Assembly (NCBI GenBank): GCA_029975965.1
Contig: JARKOV010000121.1
Coordinates: 10,848 to 74,847, forward strand
From: Anaerolinea sp.
Lineage (GTDB): Bacteria > Chloroflexota > Anaerolineae > Anaerolineales > Anaerolineaceae
Direction: 5' to 3'
Length of the DNA stretch: 64,000 nucleotides
Below are positions 27,379 to 35,962 of this stretch, one piece after another. The notes beneath the pieces are model-generated. The model did no database searches, was not told the DNA's origin, and saw nothing but the letters and a program-made list of their open reading frames with translations. A program made the translations under genes and the position numbers. Every line of letters starts with the position of its first letter. Positions within the stretch are counted from its first letter, which is position 1.

Positions 27379-28785
27379 CTAGAAGCGACAGTTGCAGTCG
27401 TCCACCAGGCTGGCGGTTCGAGCCAACTCTTGATCCACCAGCGGGGCAGCGGTGCTCATCGCCTGCTGGGCGGTCTTGTCACCGATCATCACCAGGTCGA
27501 GCTCGGCCTGGATCAAGCCGGAGATTTTGTCCCACTTGGCGCCCGAGCCCGGAACGCGAATATTCTTGGGGTCGGCGATGATGTCGGGGATTTTGTCCCA
27601 GCCGTATTCAATGTGTTCGGGGGTCAGGAAGAGGTCGATGCGGTCTTTCAACAGCGGGATGCCCGGATAATATTGCACGAACTCCTCGATGGCGTCGGTG
27701 GTGTAATCGCGGATGTACTGCCAGGCGGCCTTGGGCATCTTCGATTTATCCGCCATCGCCCAACATTCCAGGTGCATGTAGAAAACGCGCCCGCCGCTGT
27801 CGGTTGTCGGGGGCAGGCAGGTAGACCAGTTGAGCCCCTGTTCGCGGGCGGCTTTCATGTCGGCGATGTTCCAGGCATAACCCAGGTACATCGAAACCGC
27901 GCCGGTGATGAACGCGTTGGCTGCTCCCTGCAGGGCAGAAAGCTCGGTGGCGGGGATGGCGCAATCATCTTTGAGCGCCAGGTCGGCCCAGAACTGGATG
28001 GCTTCGGTGGCCGGCGCTTCGGCGATGGTGCATTTGGTCTCATCGGCGTTGAACACGTCGCCGCCGTTAGACCAGATCCAATACAGCCACGGCACGAACC
28101 AGGTCTCGTAGGTGACGCCCCACTGGTTGATCGTGTTGCCGCCGGTGGTGTCCACGGTCAGCGCTTTGGCAACTTCCTTCATCTTGGTCCAGGTCCAATC
28201 GGCGTTCGGGTACTCCTGACCGGCCGCATCGAAGATGTCTTTGTTGTAGAAGAACAGCGCAGGACCGGGGTAGAAATCGCGCACGATGGAGTAAAGCCGT
28301 CCCTGCCAGCTGCTGGCGGCCACCGCCGCGGGTTGGAAGTCGTCCATCTTCCATTCGGGGTCGGCTTCGACGAATGGCGTTAAATCTTTCAGCACGCCGT
28401 TCTGAGCGTAAGGAGCCACGTAACCCTCCCACATGTCGAACACGTCGGGCGGGGTTCCGGCGGCTACCAGGGTCTGCAACTTTTCGAAGTAGTTGGTCCC
28501 CGGCGGGGGTTGCTCCACGGTGACCTTAACCCCTGGATTCCTGGCGGTGAAATCGGCGCTGAAACGATCTTGCAGCCCGCGAGATTGTTCCGTCGCGCAG
28601 CAGAGCAAGACCTTGAGCTCGCCCTCCTCCAGTCCCGATGGAGCGCCCCCTGAAACATCCTCGGTCGGTGCTTCAGTCGATTGGGCTTTCGGGGCGCAGG
28701 CAGCCAGAACCAGACCCGCCGACCCGACGCCCAGCATCTTCAGCATCTGGCGTCGGGATTTCGAAAATGGTGAGTGTCCTTTCAT
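27379..28785 (-). CDS. Extracellular sugar-binding lipoprotein (ABC importer), Tat-type signal
   Basis: A 468-residue family-1 solute-binding protein. The N-terminus carries an Arg-Arg pair (residues 11-12, SRRQMLKMLG) and a lipobox ending at Cys30 (LVLAAC), i.e. a Tat-like lipoprotein signal. The mature domain has the usual SBP order: EQPPPGTNYFEKLQTLVAAG near 75-95, PPDVFDMWEGYVAPYAQNG, and aromatic sites suited to oligosaccharide stacking. It would deliver glycans to the permeases downstream. The ATG at 28785 has AGAGGAGGAAC just upstream, better than the in-frame start at 28881. Confidence 0.92.
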   Translation of the reverse strand: MKGHSPFSKSRRQMLKMLGVGSAGLVLAACAPKAQSTEAPTEDVSGGAPSGLEEGELKVLLCCATEQSRGLQDRFSADFTARNPGVKVTVEQPPPGTNYFEKLQTLVAAGTPPDVFDMWEGYVAPYAQNGVLKDLTPFVEADPEWKMDDFQPAAVAASSWQGRLYSIVRDFYPGPALFFYNKDIFDAAGQEYPNADWTWTKMKEVAKALTVDTTGGNTINQWGVTYETWFVPWLYWIWSNGGDVFNADETKCTIAEAPATEAIQFWADLALKDDCAIPATELSALQGAANAFITGAVSMYLGYAWNIADMKAAREQGLNWSTCLPPTTDSGGRVFYMHLECWAMADKSKMPKAAWQYIRDYTTDAIEEFVQYYPGIPLLKDRIDLFLTPEHIEYGWDKIPDIIADPKNIRVPGSGAKWDKISGLIQAELDLVMIGDKTAQQAMSTAAPLVDQELARTASLVDDCNCRF

Positions 28786-28887
28786 TCGTTCCTCCTCTAG
28801 CGTTTGGTACTCATGGCAGTCGTTACCGGTTGGTCGATCGGTGTGTTGGGAACAATCGGCAATTTGGAACCTCCTTTTCATCGCCTC

Positions 28888-31800
28888 TCATGCGGGGTTG
28901 GTAGGGATATCATATTTCACCCAAATTTCCAACGGGGTGGAATATGCCGGTAAGTTGATCCATTCACCCTGCGCGTCGAAATCGCGGTGGGGCAGGTTGT
29001 TCACCCACACCTCCTGAATGGGTTGGCCGGCAGGGTGCCTCAGGCGCAAGCGGATGCGACGCGGCGGGTTGCGGCGTGGCGGTTGCAGCCGCACGAAAAT
29101 GGACCCGGTTGCGACAGCGGAGTGAACCTCAAAACTCGTCTCGCCGAAGTGCGTGGCGGCGCGCTGCACACTGATTCGTTGGCCATGCTCGAGCCAGGCG
29201 CGTGGCACAGCCTGCCCGATGACCAGCTCATCGCCGTGTTCCGCCAGGAGCATCAGGCGCAGCCACGAGTTGGAGTTGGCTTCGTCGGAGGATTTGAAAT
29301 GGTCGCCGCGCCAGTGTTGCAGGTCCGGCAGGGCGTGCTCGCACATCTGCACCGTATCGGGGAAAAAGGCCGAGGTGAAGGCGTTGAAGTAGGCGCGCAG
29401 GTAATGCTTTGGCTCGTCGCGCCAAAGGTACAAAGGCGGAAAGAGCAGCAGGTTGGATTGCATCGAAAACCCGCCGATGTCAAACCACTGCCGCTCGAAG
29501 TCGTCCGCCTGGTAACCGTACTGGTCGGATAGGAACAGGTTGTCCTCGTAGTCCTCCAGGATCCACAGCGCGGCAGGGTCGTCGGGAGGGATGATGCCGC
29601 AGTACACCAGGTGAGAGGCGCCTTCCAGCACCTCGCGCAGCCAGCCAAAGTCACGACCGCGGCGCTCCTGGTGGGCGGGGAAATGTGGCACCCAACGCCC
29701 GTCGCGCAGGCGCACCACCGGCGAGCGGGCACAGGCCTCATAGAAGCCGGCTTTCAGGTCGCGGTTGAAGGCTTCGGCTTCCTGTGCCAGCCTGGCAGCC
29801 TCGGGGTGGTCGATCTCGCCCAGCACGCCGGCCGCGGCGTGGAACCCCCACCCGGCGTAGGCGTTGGTCGCCAGCCAGGTCCAATAATCGGTGACATCTT
29901 CGAGCGAGCCACTGGGCAGAAAACCGTACGAGATGGAGCCACGCTGCATGGTGGCACGGCGCTCCCGGATGATCCATTCGCATCCCTTGACCAGTGCAGG
30001 GGCGATGCGCTCCAACCAGGCGCGGTCGCGGGTGTAGTAGTAATGCTCCGCCAGGGTCCACAAGATCCAGCCGTGGTTGCGGTTGTAACCTGCCTCTTCG
30101 TAGCCGCCGGAGCCGTACAGCACGCCCTCCTGGCTCTGGAAATTCCCGGGGAGTGGAACGCTGCTCTGGTAGTGAACATAGAGCTCGAGGCAGCGTTCGG
30201 CTTCGGCGTGGTAGCCGCGGCGGTCGAGGTCATGGATCGCCATGCAGCCCTCGTCGGGAAAAGAGCCGTAGAAGAAACCGCCGCAGCGCGCCACGTTGCG
30301 ATCTGCGCCTGGCTCGCGGTCGTTGATGACCAACATATGCATCAGGTGGGTGCTGTAAAAGTGGTTAATCGTCTCGTTGGGCGTGACGATCTGCGCGCCC
30401 TGGGCGATGCGCCGGCGCCAGAATTCTGCCACCTGGTCTTTCAGAGCGTCAAATTTCAACGCCTGCAGGCGCTCGCGCTCTGCGGGCGTGTTCAGGTCGA
30501 TATGTGGGATCCTGATCTCGACCGCCCGCGACACGCCAGGCGGCAGGATAGCCTTGTAGACGACTCGCCTGTCCTGCAAGTGGAGGTCGCCTGTGGCGCC
30601 GGTATCGAAGTAGAAACGCAGCCTGTCGCCCTGGGTTACCCACCCGTTCTCCACCGCCAGGGTCTCGATCCCATCCTCGTCAACCTGGGTGGTCATTGGC
30701 AGGGTCACCACCTTCGGCGTGTCGCTCAGGTTGGTAAAGGTGATGCGCAGCATGGCTACGACGGGGTCATCCCCCGGCATGCGCTCGGTCAGGCTATCAC
30801 CCCACAGCCAGGTCGCATAGGCTTCCTGGTCGTAAACCACCTCCTCTTTCTCCCAGATCGTGCGGATGATGGGCAAGGTGTTTTCGAGAATTGAGCGGTA
30901 GCCCGGCTCGACATCCGGCAAGCCGAGCTTGAAGCGCAGCATCCTGCCCTGCCAGCCCAGGCGCGGAGTGTCTTTGCCGGGCACTTTGCGGATGTAGGTG
31001 TCGGTGATGAACAGGTCGCCGCTTGGCTCGACGGCGAATTTCTGGCGAGAGCCCTCGCAACCGATGGTGAAGTAGATGCGCGAGGTCTTGCGCGGCATAT
31101 TTAGCCAGGAGCGTTCCCAGGTCTGCTCGGGCAGTTGGTGAATCTGTTGGTAAAGAGTGGGCTGGTGCTCGGCTTCCCATGTGGCCTCGAACGCAGCGAA
31201 GCTGTGCGCCTGCCCGGCGGTGCGCACCAACAAGCCCAGGTCGCGCAGGTAGACCGGACCGCGCAAGACGTCGCGCAGGCTGAAGGAGACCCCGGGCAGC
31301 CCGGCGAGGGGGACTTCTGGGCGCAGGGTGAGGATGGTGTCGTCGAAGGAGTTGCGATCTTCGTTCTCGGCGTAACGCACGGATGCCACGACGCCCGAAA
31401 TTTCGTTTCCACTCAGCGATGATTGCCAGGAGTGGTCGCCATCCAACCTGGTCAGAGCATTGGCAGCCTGCACCTGCAAGACTGCGCCGTTGAAGGCCTC
31501 CAGGTGCCCGTTTCGGTTGGTCAACCGCGAGTCCAGGGCTTTCCATTCGATCGAGACCTGGGCTTCCTGCCAGGTCGAATCGGTGAAGGCTGCCACCCGG
31601 GCAATCTGAGCGCCGCCGGCGTTCACATTCAGGCGCAGCTTGAGCGTGCGGCGGAACTCGGCGGGGAAATCGACCTCGGCGGGGAATTCCTGGCGGTTGA
31701 GGGGCAAGAAGCGGAAGGTCCAGGTGTCACCGGCGGGGTCGAGGATGCAGTCGGCGGGCTGCCAGACGCCGTTCGTCCAGTCGTCGTTGGCCAGCCAGCC

Positions 31801-32037
31801 GCTCTCGCCTGCGCCGACCACTACCCCTTTGGCCACGCGCACCCGCGGCCAGGAGCTGCGCCAATACTCCACTTGAACGTCTCCAGCCTGCGGGGCGCTG
31901 CCCGGTGAAAAGGCGACCAACACGGCCTGGATGTCGCGCGGGTCTTCCCACCAGATCTCCACCTGGTGTGGCGATGGTTTCACCTGTTTGGCCGCGAACG
32001 GCACGACGTCGACGAAGTTGCCAAATTGGAGGGACAT
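28888..32037 (-). CDS. Large glycosidase-like protein with six-hairpin (alpha/alpha) catalytic region
   Basis: A 1049-residue protein without signal peptide. The first about 480 residues look like beta-sandwich domains with a discoidin-like opening (WWEDPRDIQAVLV). From about 560 to 930 comes a helical toroid typical of six-hairpin glycosidases, with motifs such as FPDEGCMAIHDLDRRGYHAEAE, YNRNHGWILWTLAEHYYYT and TNAYAGWGFHAAAG. A C-terminal beta region closes the protein. The family is not certain; it is reminiscent of GH116/GH78/amylo-1,6-glucosidase-like proteins. It lies between an SDR gene and the binding-protein gene of a sugar operon, which supports action on an imported glycan. Candidate acids are Asp/Glu in PDEG and DLDRRG (inference). 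Confidence 0.75.
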   Translation of the reverse strand: MSLQFGNFVDVVPFAAKQVKPSPHQVEIWWEDPRDIQAVLVAFSPGSAPQAGDVQVEYWRSSWPRVRVAKGVVVGAGESGWLANDDWTNGVWQPADCILDPAGDTWTFRFLPLNRQEFPAEVDFPAEFRRTLKLRLNVNAGGAQIARVAAFTDSTWQEAQVSIEWKALDSRLTNRNGHLEAFNGAVLQVQAANALTRLDGDHSWQSSLSGNEISGVVASVRYAENEDRNSFDDTILTLRPEVPLAGLPGVSFSLRDVLRGPVYLRDLGLLVRTAGQAHSFAAFEATWEAEHQPTLYQQIHQLPEQTWERSWLNMPRKTSRIYFTIGCEGSRQKFAVEPSGDLFITDTYIRKVPGKDTPRLGWQGRMLRFKLGLPDVEPGYRSILENTLPIIRTIWEKEEVVYDQEAYATWLWGDSLTERMPGDDPVVAMLRITFTNLSDTPKVVTLPMTTQVDEDGIETLAVENGWVTQGDRLRFYFDTGATGDLHLQDRRVVYKAILPPGVSRAVEIRIPHIDLNTPAERERLQALKFDALKDQVAEFWRRRIAQGAQIVTPNETINHFYSTHLMHMLVINDREPGADRNVARCGGFFYGSFPDEGCMAIHDLDRRGYHAEAERCLELYVHYQSSVPLPGNFQSQEGVLYGSGGYEEAGYNRNHGWILWTLAEHYYYTRDRAWLERIAPALVKGCEWIIRERRATMQRGSISYGFLPSGSLEDVTDYWTWLATNAYAGWGFHAAAGVLGEIDHPEAARLAQEAEAFNRDLKAGFYEACARSPVVRLRDGRWVPHFPAHQERRGRDFGWLREVLEGASHLVYCGIIPPDDPAALWILEDYEDNLFLSDQYGYQADDFERQWFDIGGFSMQSNLLLFPPLYLWRDEPKHYLRAYFNAFTSAFFPDTVQMCEHALPDLQHWRGDHFKSSDEANSNSWLRLMLLAEHGDELVIGQAVPRAWLEHGQRISVQRAATHFGETSFEVHSAVATGSIFVRLQPPRRNPPRRIRLRLRHPAGQPIQEVWVNNLPHRDFDAQGEWINLPAYSTPLEIWVKYDIPTNPA

Positions 32038-32055
32038 AACGATCTCCGTAACCGG

Positions 32056-32799
32056 TCAATAGGTGGCGCGGCCGCCCGATAAGTCGAACACAAAGCCGGT
32101 GTTAAAACTGGCTTCATCCGAGACAATCCAACAGGCCAGCGAGGCCGTCTCTTCCACCGTGCCCAGGCGCTTCATCGGGATGCGCTCGGTCATGTACTTC
32201 ATTTGCTCTGGCGAGGTGCGCTCATTGAGCGGCGTGCGGATCACAGCCGGGGCAATGCCGTTGACGGTCACGCCGGTGTGCGCCACTTCCTTGCCGACGG
32301 CTTTCACGATCCCGATCACACCGGCTTTCGAAGCCGAGTAGCCGATCATGCCGGGATTGCCTTCTTTACCGGCGATCGAGGCCACCAACAGGATACGTCC
32401 GTAATTTTGGGCCAGCATGGGTGGGAGGGCATACTTGGTCAGGTAATACGTGCCGACCAGGTTTACGTTCAGGACGCGCAGGAAATCGGCGCTGTCATAA
32501 TCGATGATATTGGTGCCAGTCGGTCCGACGATTCCGGCGCTGTTGACCAGGATGTCGAGCCTCTCGAACTGGTTGAGGACCTCCCGGATGGCTTGCCTGA
32601 CCGCCTGTTCGTCGCCGATGTCGACGATCATGGGGATAGCCTTACATTGCGAAGCGACGCGGTCGAGGTTCTCGGCGTCCAGGTCGAAGATGACGACCCG
32701 TCCGCCCTCGGCTGCAATGCGGCAGGCGATGCCTTCGCCGATGCCGCTGGCGCCGCCGGTGACGATTGCCACCCGGCCTTCGAAGCGTGATTGGATCAT
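32056..32799 (-). CDS. SDR-family NAD(P)-dependent oxidoreductase
   Basis: A 247-residue classical short-chain dehydrogenase. The cofactor loop TGGASGIGEG lies at about 14-23, NSAGIVG at about 88, catalytic Ser in LLVASIAG and Tyr-x3-Lys in GYSASKAG (about 154-158). It resembles dehydrogenases of deoxy-sugar acids and 3-oxoacyl reductases. Its start overlaps the stop of the enolase-superfamily gene by four bases, so the two are coupled and probably act in sequence on one sugar acid. Confidence 0.9.
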   Translation of the reverse strand: MIQSRFEGRVAIVTGGASGIGEGIACRIAAEGGRVVIFDLDAENLDRVASQCKAIPMIVDIGDEQAVRQAIREVLNQFERLDILVNSAGIVGPTGTNIIDYDSADFLRVLNVNLVGTYYLTKYALPPMLAQNYGRILLVASIAGKEGNPGMIGYSASKAGVIGIVKAVGKEVAHTGVTVNGIAPAVIRTPLNERTSPEQMKYMTERIPMKRLGTVEETASLACWIVSDEASFNTGFVFDLSGGRATY

Positions 32800-33989
32800 G
32801 ATTGACTCCTCACGAGCTGCGGTGTCTGGTAGAGTGTTTTCCCGTTGACTTCGATGTGCGTGTCAACCAGGTAGCGCGAAATTGCCTCCAGGTCGGGGGT
32901 AATGCCCAGCCCGGGCGTTTCAGGGAGGTGGATCTGGCCGTTGGCATCCAGCAGCAGGTGCTCGCAGGTCAATTCCCAGGCCAGCGGCTTGAGCTCGCCA
33001 GGGTACTCGCACAGGTGGTGGTCTTTCAATCCCGCGTACGGCTGCAAGGAAGCGCTCAAGGCGAGGTGCGAGGTGAAAGTGTGGTTGACATACGTCACGC
33101 CGTGCGCCAAAGCAGAATCGACGACGCGCCGTGCGGCGGTGATGCCGCCGACCCGCCCCGTGTCGATCTGGATAAAGCCCACCCCGGCATACTCGATCAT
33201 GTGAGCGGCCAGGTGTTCGTTGTGAGCGCCTTCTCCGCCGGCCAGCTTGACGGAGCCGCTTAGCCCCGCTAGCCGTCGGTAGGCGCTCAGGGCGCTGGTA
33301 TGAAAAGGCTCTTCCAACCAGGTGACGCGGCACTCCTGAAGGGCGCGCAGCCGGGACGAGGCGACTTCGACGTCGGTGCCCCAGATGGTTCCCGCGTCGA
33401 TGCACAAAATTCCTTCCTCGCCCAACCCTTCGCGCGCGGCTCGCACCAGCTCGGTGTCATTCTCCAATGATCCGCGCCCGTAGGGACCCCAGCCCATTTT
33501 GATCGCGCGATAACCGGCTTGCCGGGCGCGATGGGCTTTTTCATGCGTTTCGGCGGGGGTGTCACCAAACAGGAGCGAGAAATAAGGCGTTTTGGGGTGC
33601 GCCCTGCGATAGCCCAGCAGGCGGTAAACCGGCTCGCCGCGCAATTTGCCAAGCAGGTCCCACAAGGCGACATCGATACCCGAGAGGGTGTGGTCGGCCT
33701 GAAGCAGGTCCATGCTGTTTTCGCGCACCCGCTGGTGGATGCGAGCGATATCCTCGACCCCATCGAGTGGTTGTCCAAGGACCGAGACTTCGACCGGTTT
33801 GCAAGCGCTGTGCGACATCGGGCAGACCAGGCTGGCGATCGTCACCAGCGGAGAGGCTTCGCATTCGCCCCAGCCCACCTCGCCGCCGGCCACGACGCGC
33901 ACGAGCAGGGCGTCCTGGCTGCCATCGCCGATGTCTTCGATGACCGGCATGGCGAGGTAGAAGAAGTCGATGGCTTCGATCTCTGGCAT
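32796..33989 (-). CDS. Enolase-superfamily enzyme (mandelate racemase/muconate lactonising group)
   Basis: A 397-residue protein with the N-terminal capping domain and TIM barrel of the superfamily. Visible active-site pieces are the Lys in AIKMGWGPYG, the Asp ligand in LCIDAGTIWG, the Glu ligand in TWLEEPFH, the Glu in AGGEGAHNE and the C-terminal His in NHTFTSHLALS. The pattern fits sugar-acid dehydratases. It lies in a coupled set between two SDR genes, suggesting oxidation to an aldonate, dehydration to a 2-keto-3-deoxy acid and further oxidation (inference). Confidence 0.88.
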   Translation of the reverse strand: MPEIEAIDFFYLAMPVIEDIGDGSQDALLVRVVAGGEVGWGECEASPLVTIASLVCPMSHSACKPVEVSVLGQPLDGVEDIARIHQRVRENSMDLLQADHTLSGIDVALWDLLGKLRGEPVYRLLGYRRAHPKTPYFSLLFGDTPAETHEKAHRARQAGYRAIKMGWGPYGRGSLENDTELVRAAREGLGEEGILCIDAGTIWGTDVEVASSRLRALQECRVTWLEEPFHTSALSAYRRLAGLSGSVKLAGGEGAHNEHLAAHMIEYAGVGFIQIDTGRVGGITAARRVVDSALAHGVTYVNHTFTSHLALSASLQPYAGLKDHHLCEYPGELKPLAWELTCEHLLLDANGQIHLPETPGLGITPDLEAISRYLVDTHIEVNGKTLYQTPQLVRSQS

Positions 33990-33997
33990 GCTGTGCG

Positions 33998-34756
33998 TCA
34001 GAACGTGATGGTCAAGCCGCCATCCACGGTGATGACCTGACCGGTGATGTAGGAAGCATCGGGACCGGCAAGGAAATAGGCCACGCCGGCGATCTCCTCG
34101 GGCAGGCCGGCTCGCCGGAGGGGCAGGTGATGGCCGTCCACATAGTTTTGCCGGAACCAGTCAGACTCGAGCTCGTTGACGCCGTTGACCACCGCCATGG
34201 GGGTGTCGATGAAACCGGGGGCGATGGCGTTGACCAGGATGTTGCGCGAGGCGAGCTCGAGGGCGAGGCCTTTGCAATACTGGTTGACGGCCGCCTTGGA
34301 TGCGGCATACGCGCTGGCATTGGCTTCGACCCGCTCGCCGTGAATCGAGGTGATGTGAATGATCCGACCACCGTCGGTCATGAAAGGCACCGCCAGGCGG
34401 GTCATCAGCACCGCGCCGTCGAACATGATATCGAACGGTTTGCGCCAATCCTCCAGCGTTGAGTCGACCGAGTGGGCGCTCATATAGACGCCGGCGCAAT
34501 TAACCAATGCGTCCAGACGTCCCCATTCCTTCTCAATCATGCTGCGGGCGCGTTCGGCGGTCTCCGCCATTTCATATGCCCCGGGACACACCAGGTGCTT
34601 GCCGGGTGGAAAAGTCTCGAGCAAAGATCGCAGCAGTGACTCGCGGCGAGCCATCAGGCACACTTCCCAACCCTCTCGCGCAAACCGCTCGGCGGTCGCC
34701 TTGCCGATGCCGGATGAGGCTCCTGTCACGACAACTCTGGGTGGATGACCTGGCAT
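33998..34756 (-). CDS. SDR-family NAD(P)-dependent oxidoreductase
   Basis: A 252-residue classical SDR, first gene of the leftward 12-kb series. Motifs: TGASSGIGKATAERF (cofactor loop, about 12-26), NCAGVYMS, the Ser in IHITSIHGE and Tyr-x3-Lys in AYAASKAAVN, and a closing GQVITVDGG. Start at 34756 follows GGAGGTGT. It probably oxidises the sugar released by the operon's glycosidase at C1, feeding the enolase-superfamily enzyme whose gene lies 8 bp downstream. Confidence 0.9.
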   Translation of the reverse strand: MPGHPPRVVVTGASSGIGKATAERFAREGWEVCLMARRESLLRSLLETFPPGKHLVCPGAYEMAETAERARSMIEKEWGRLDALVNCAGVYMSAHSVDSTLEDWRKPFDIMFDGAVLMTRLAVPFMTDGGRIIHITSIHGERVEANASAYAASKAAVNQYCKGLALELASRNILVNAIAPGFIDTPMAVVNGVNELESDWFRQNYVDGHHLPLRRAGLPEEIAGVAYFLAGPDASYITGQVITVDGGLTITF

Positions 34757-34789
34757 ACACCTCCAACTTCATGTGGAAGGCTGGATTTG

Positions 34790-34818
34790 TTGACAAAATT
34801 ACATGACTTCTCTATACT
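34790..34818 (+). promoter_or_regulatory. Consensus promoter of the GntR-GH36-SMP30 unit
   Basis: -35 TTGACA (34790-34795), a 17-bp spacer and -10 TATACT (34813-34818). The start would be near 34825, inside the operator repeat at 34822-34837, with a leader of about 120 nt to the GntR gene. Confidence 0.82.
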
Positions 34819-34842
34819 ACAACAAATTGTCATTTGTCGCAA
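34814..34842 (-). promoter_or_regulatory. Divergent promoter of the 12-kb leftward gene series
   Basis: Minus strand: -35 TTGCGA (34842-34837), a 17-bp spacer and -10 TAGTAT (34819-34814). The start would be near 34807, about 50 nt before the first SDR gene. Its -10 overlaps the -10 of the rightward promoter, so the two cannot be occupied together. Confidence 0.65.
34822..34837. promoter_or_regulatory. Inverted-repeat operator shared by both divergent promoters (likely GntR site)
   Basis: ACAAAT-TGTC-ATTTGT is a perfect 6-4-6 inverted repeat. It covers the +1 region of the rightward promoter and lies in the spacer of the leftward one, so one bound dimer would block both. The adjacent GntR gene is the obvious binder. 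Confidence 0.75.
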
Positions 34843-34947
34843 GCCATAAGACAAGAAATATAGCAGGTTAATATCTGGGAGCGACAATCGTCGGGGAAGG
34901 GTTGGGCTCACGGAGGGTTCTACGGGAGAACCGGGCCAGAGGACGAT

Positions 34948-35934
34948 ATGGCAAAAGATCAGGTAACGGCCGAAGAAGTCAGTCAGGCGATCATGCAGCG
35001 CATCACCACCGGGCAATATGCCCCCGGCGACCACCTGCCATCGGTGCGCGACTTGGCGCAACAACTCAAATCCAATCGCAATACCGTCAACAAGGCTTAC
35101 CAGATGCTGCAGGAGCTGGGCGTCCTAGAAAGCACTGCCAGCGGAAGGAAGGGGTTTGTCGTCCGTCCGGTCACCCAACTGGGCAGTAAGAAACGCCACG
35201 ACCTGATCGATTACTTTCACCACCAGTCGGTCAACCTGGTGTGGCAGGGCATGGCGGCGGGCATCTCCTCGGACGAAATGCTCGACCAGCTTACCGCTGC
35301 CGTGAGCGAAGTGTACGGACAGAGTGAAGTGCAGTTGAAATTCTTCGAGTGCAACCGGCATGATTGCGAGGAGATGGGGCGTAACCTGAGCAAAATCCTC
35401 AACCTGCCCGTTGAGTACGACCTGCTGCCGAAATTTTACGCCAACATCAGGGTCGAAACCCGCGCCAACGACCTGATCATCACCACCTTTCACCACCTGG
35501 CTGAAGTGATCGAGGCGATTCGCAAGGTGGGTGGCAAGACCGGCAAGGTGGTCTGCATCGATACGCGCCCAACCCCCGAAGTGCTCCTGCAGATCGCCCG
35601 CTTGCCTGGAGCGCGCATTGGGGTGGTGAGCACGATGGAAAACACTTCCAACATGCTCAAACACCTGATTTACAGCTATCACCCCGACCGCGACATCCAA
35701 TCGGTGACGATCGAAGAGCCCGAGCGGGTGAAAGAGCTGGCAAGCACCTGCCAGCACCTGATCGTCACGCATACCTGCAATGCGGATGTTAAGACGCTGA
35801 CCGGTCGGGACCCGGATGTGGTGGTGAATTTCCAGATCGACGACCAATCCATCCTGTTCTTGCGGCAACGCATTTACGATATCCAACGGGAAAAATCCAC
35901 TGCGCTGCCGGTGGTTACCGAACCGGGCGTTTGA
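34948..35934 (+). CDS. GntR-family transcriptional regulator with long effector domain
   Basis: A 328-residue regulator. The winged helix is at about residues 8-75 with the family line GDHLPSVRDLAQQLKSNRNTVNKAY. The C-terminal about 240 residues are much longer than in YtrA-type members and look like a periplasmic-binding-protein-like or response-type alpha/beta domain (VCIDTRPTP, LIVTHTCN, DVVVNFQID); the ligand cannot be read. It lies after a consensus promoter carrying an inverted repeat and before the alpha-galactosidase gene. It should control itself, the GH36 and SMP-30 genes, and the divergent 12-kb series. Confidence 0.88.
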   Translation: MAKDQVTAEEVSQAIMQRITTGQYAPGDHLPSVRDLAQQLKSNRNTVNKAYQMLQELGVLESTASGRKGFVVRPVTQLGSKKRHDLIDYFHHQSVNLVWQGMAAGISSDEMLDQLTAAVSEVYGQSEVQLKFFECNRHDCEEMGRNLSKILNLPVEYDLLPKFYANIRVETRANDLIITTFHHLAEVIEAIRKVGGKTGKVVCIDTRPTPEVLLQIARLPGARIGVVSTMENTSNMLKHLIYSYHPDRDIQSVTIEEPERVKELASTCQHLIVTHTCNADVKTLTGRDPDVVVNFQIDDQSILFLRQRIYDIQREKSTALPVVTEPGV

Positions 35935-35962
35935 CAACCCTTTCATTAAGGAGACAATCGAC

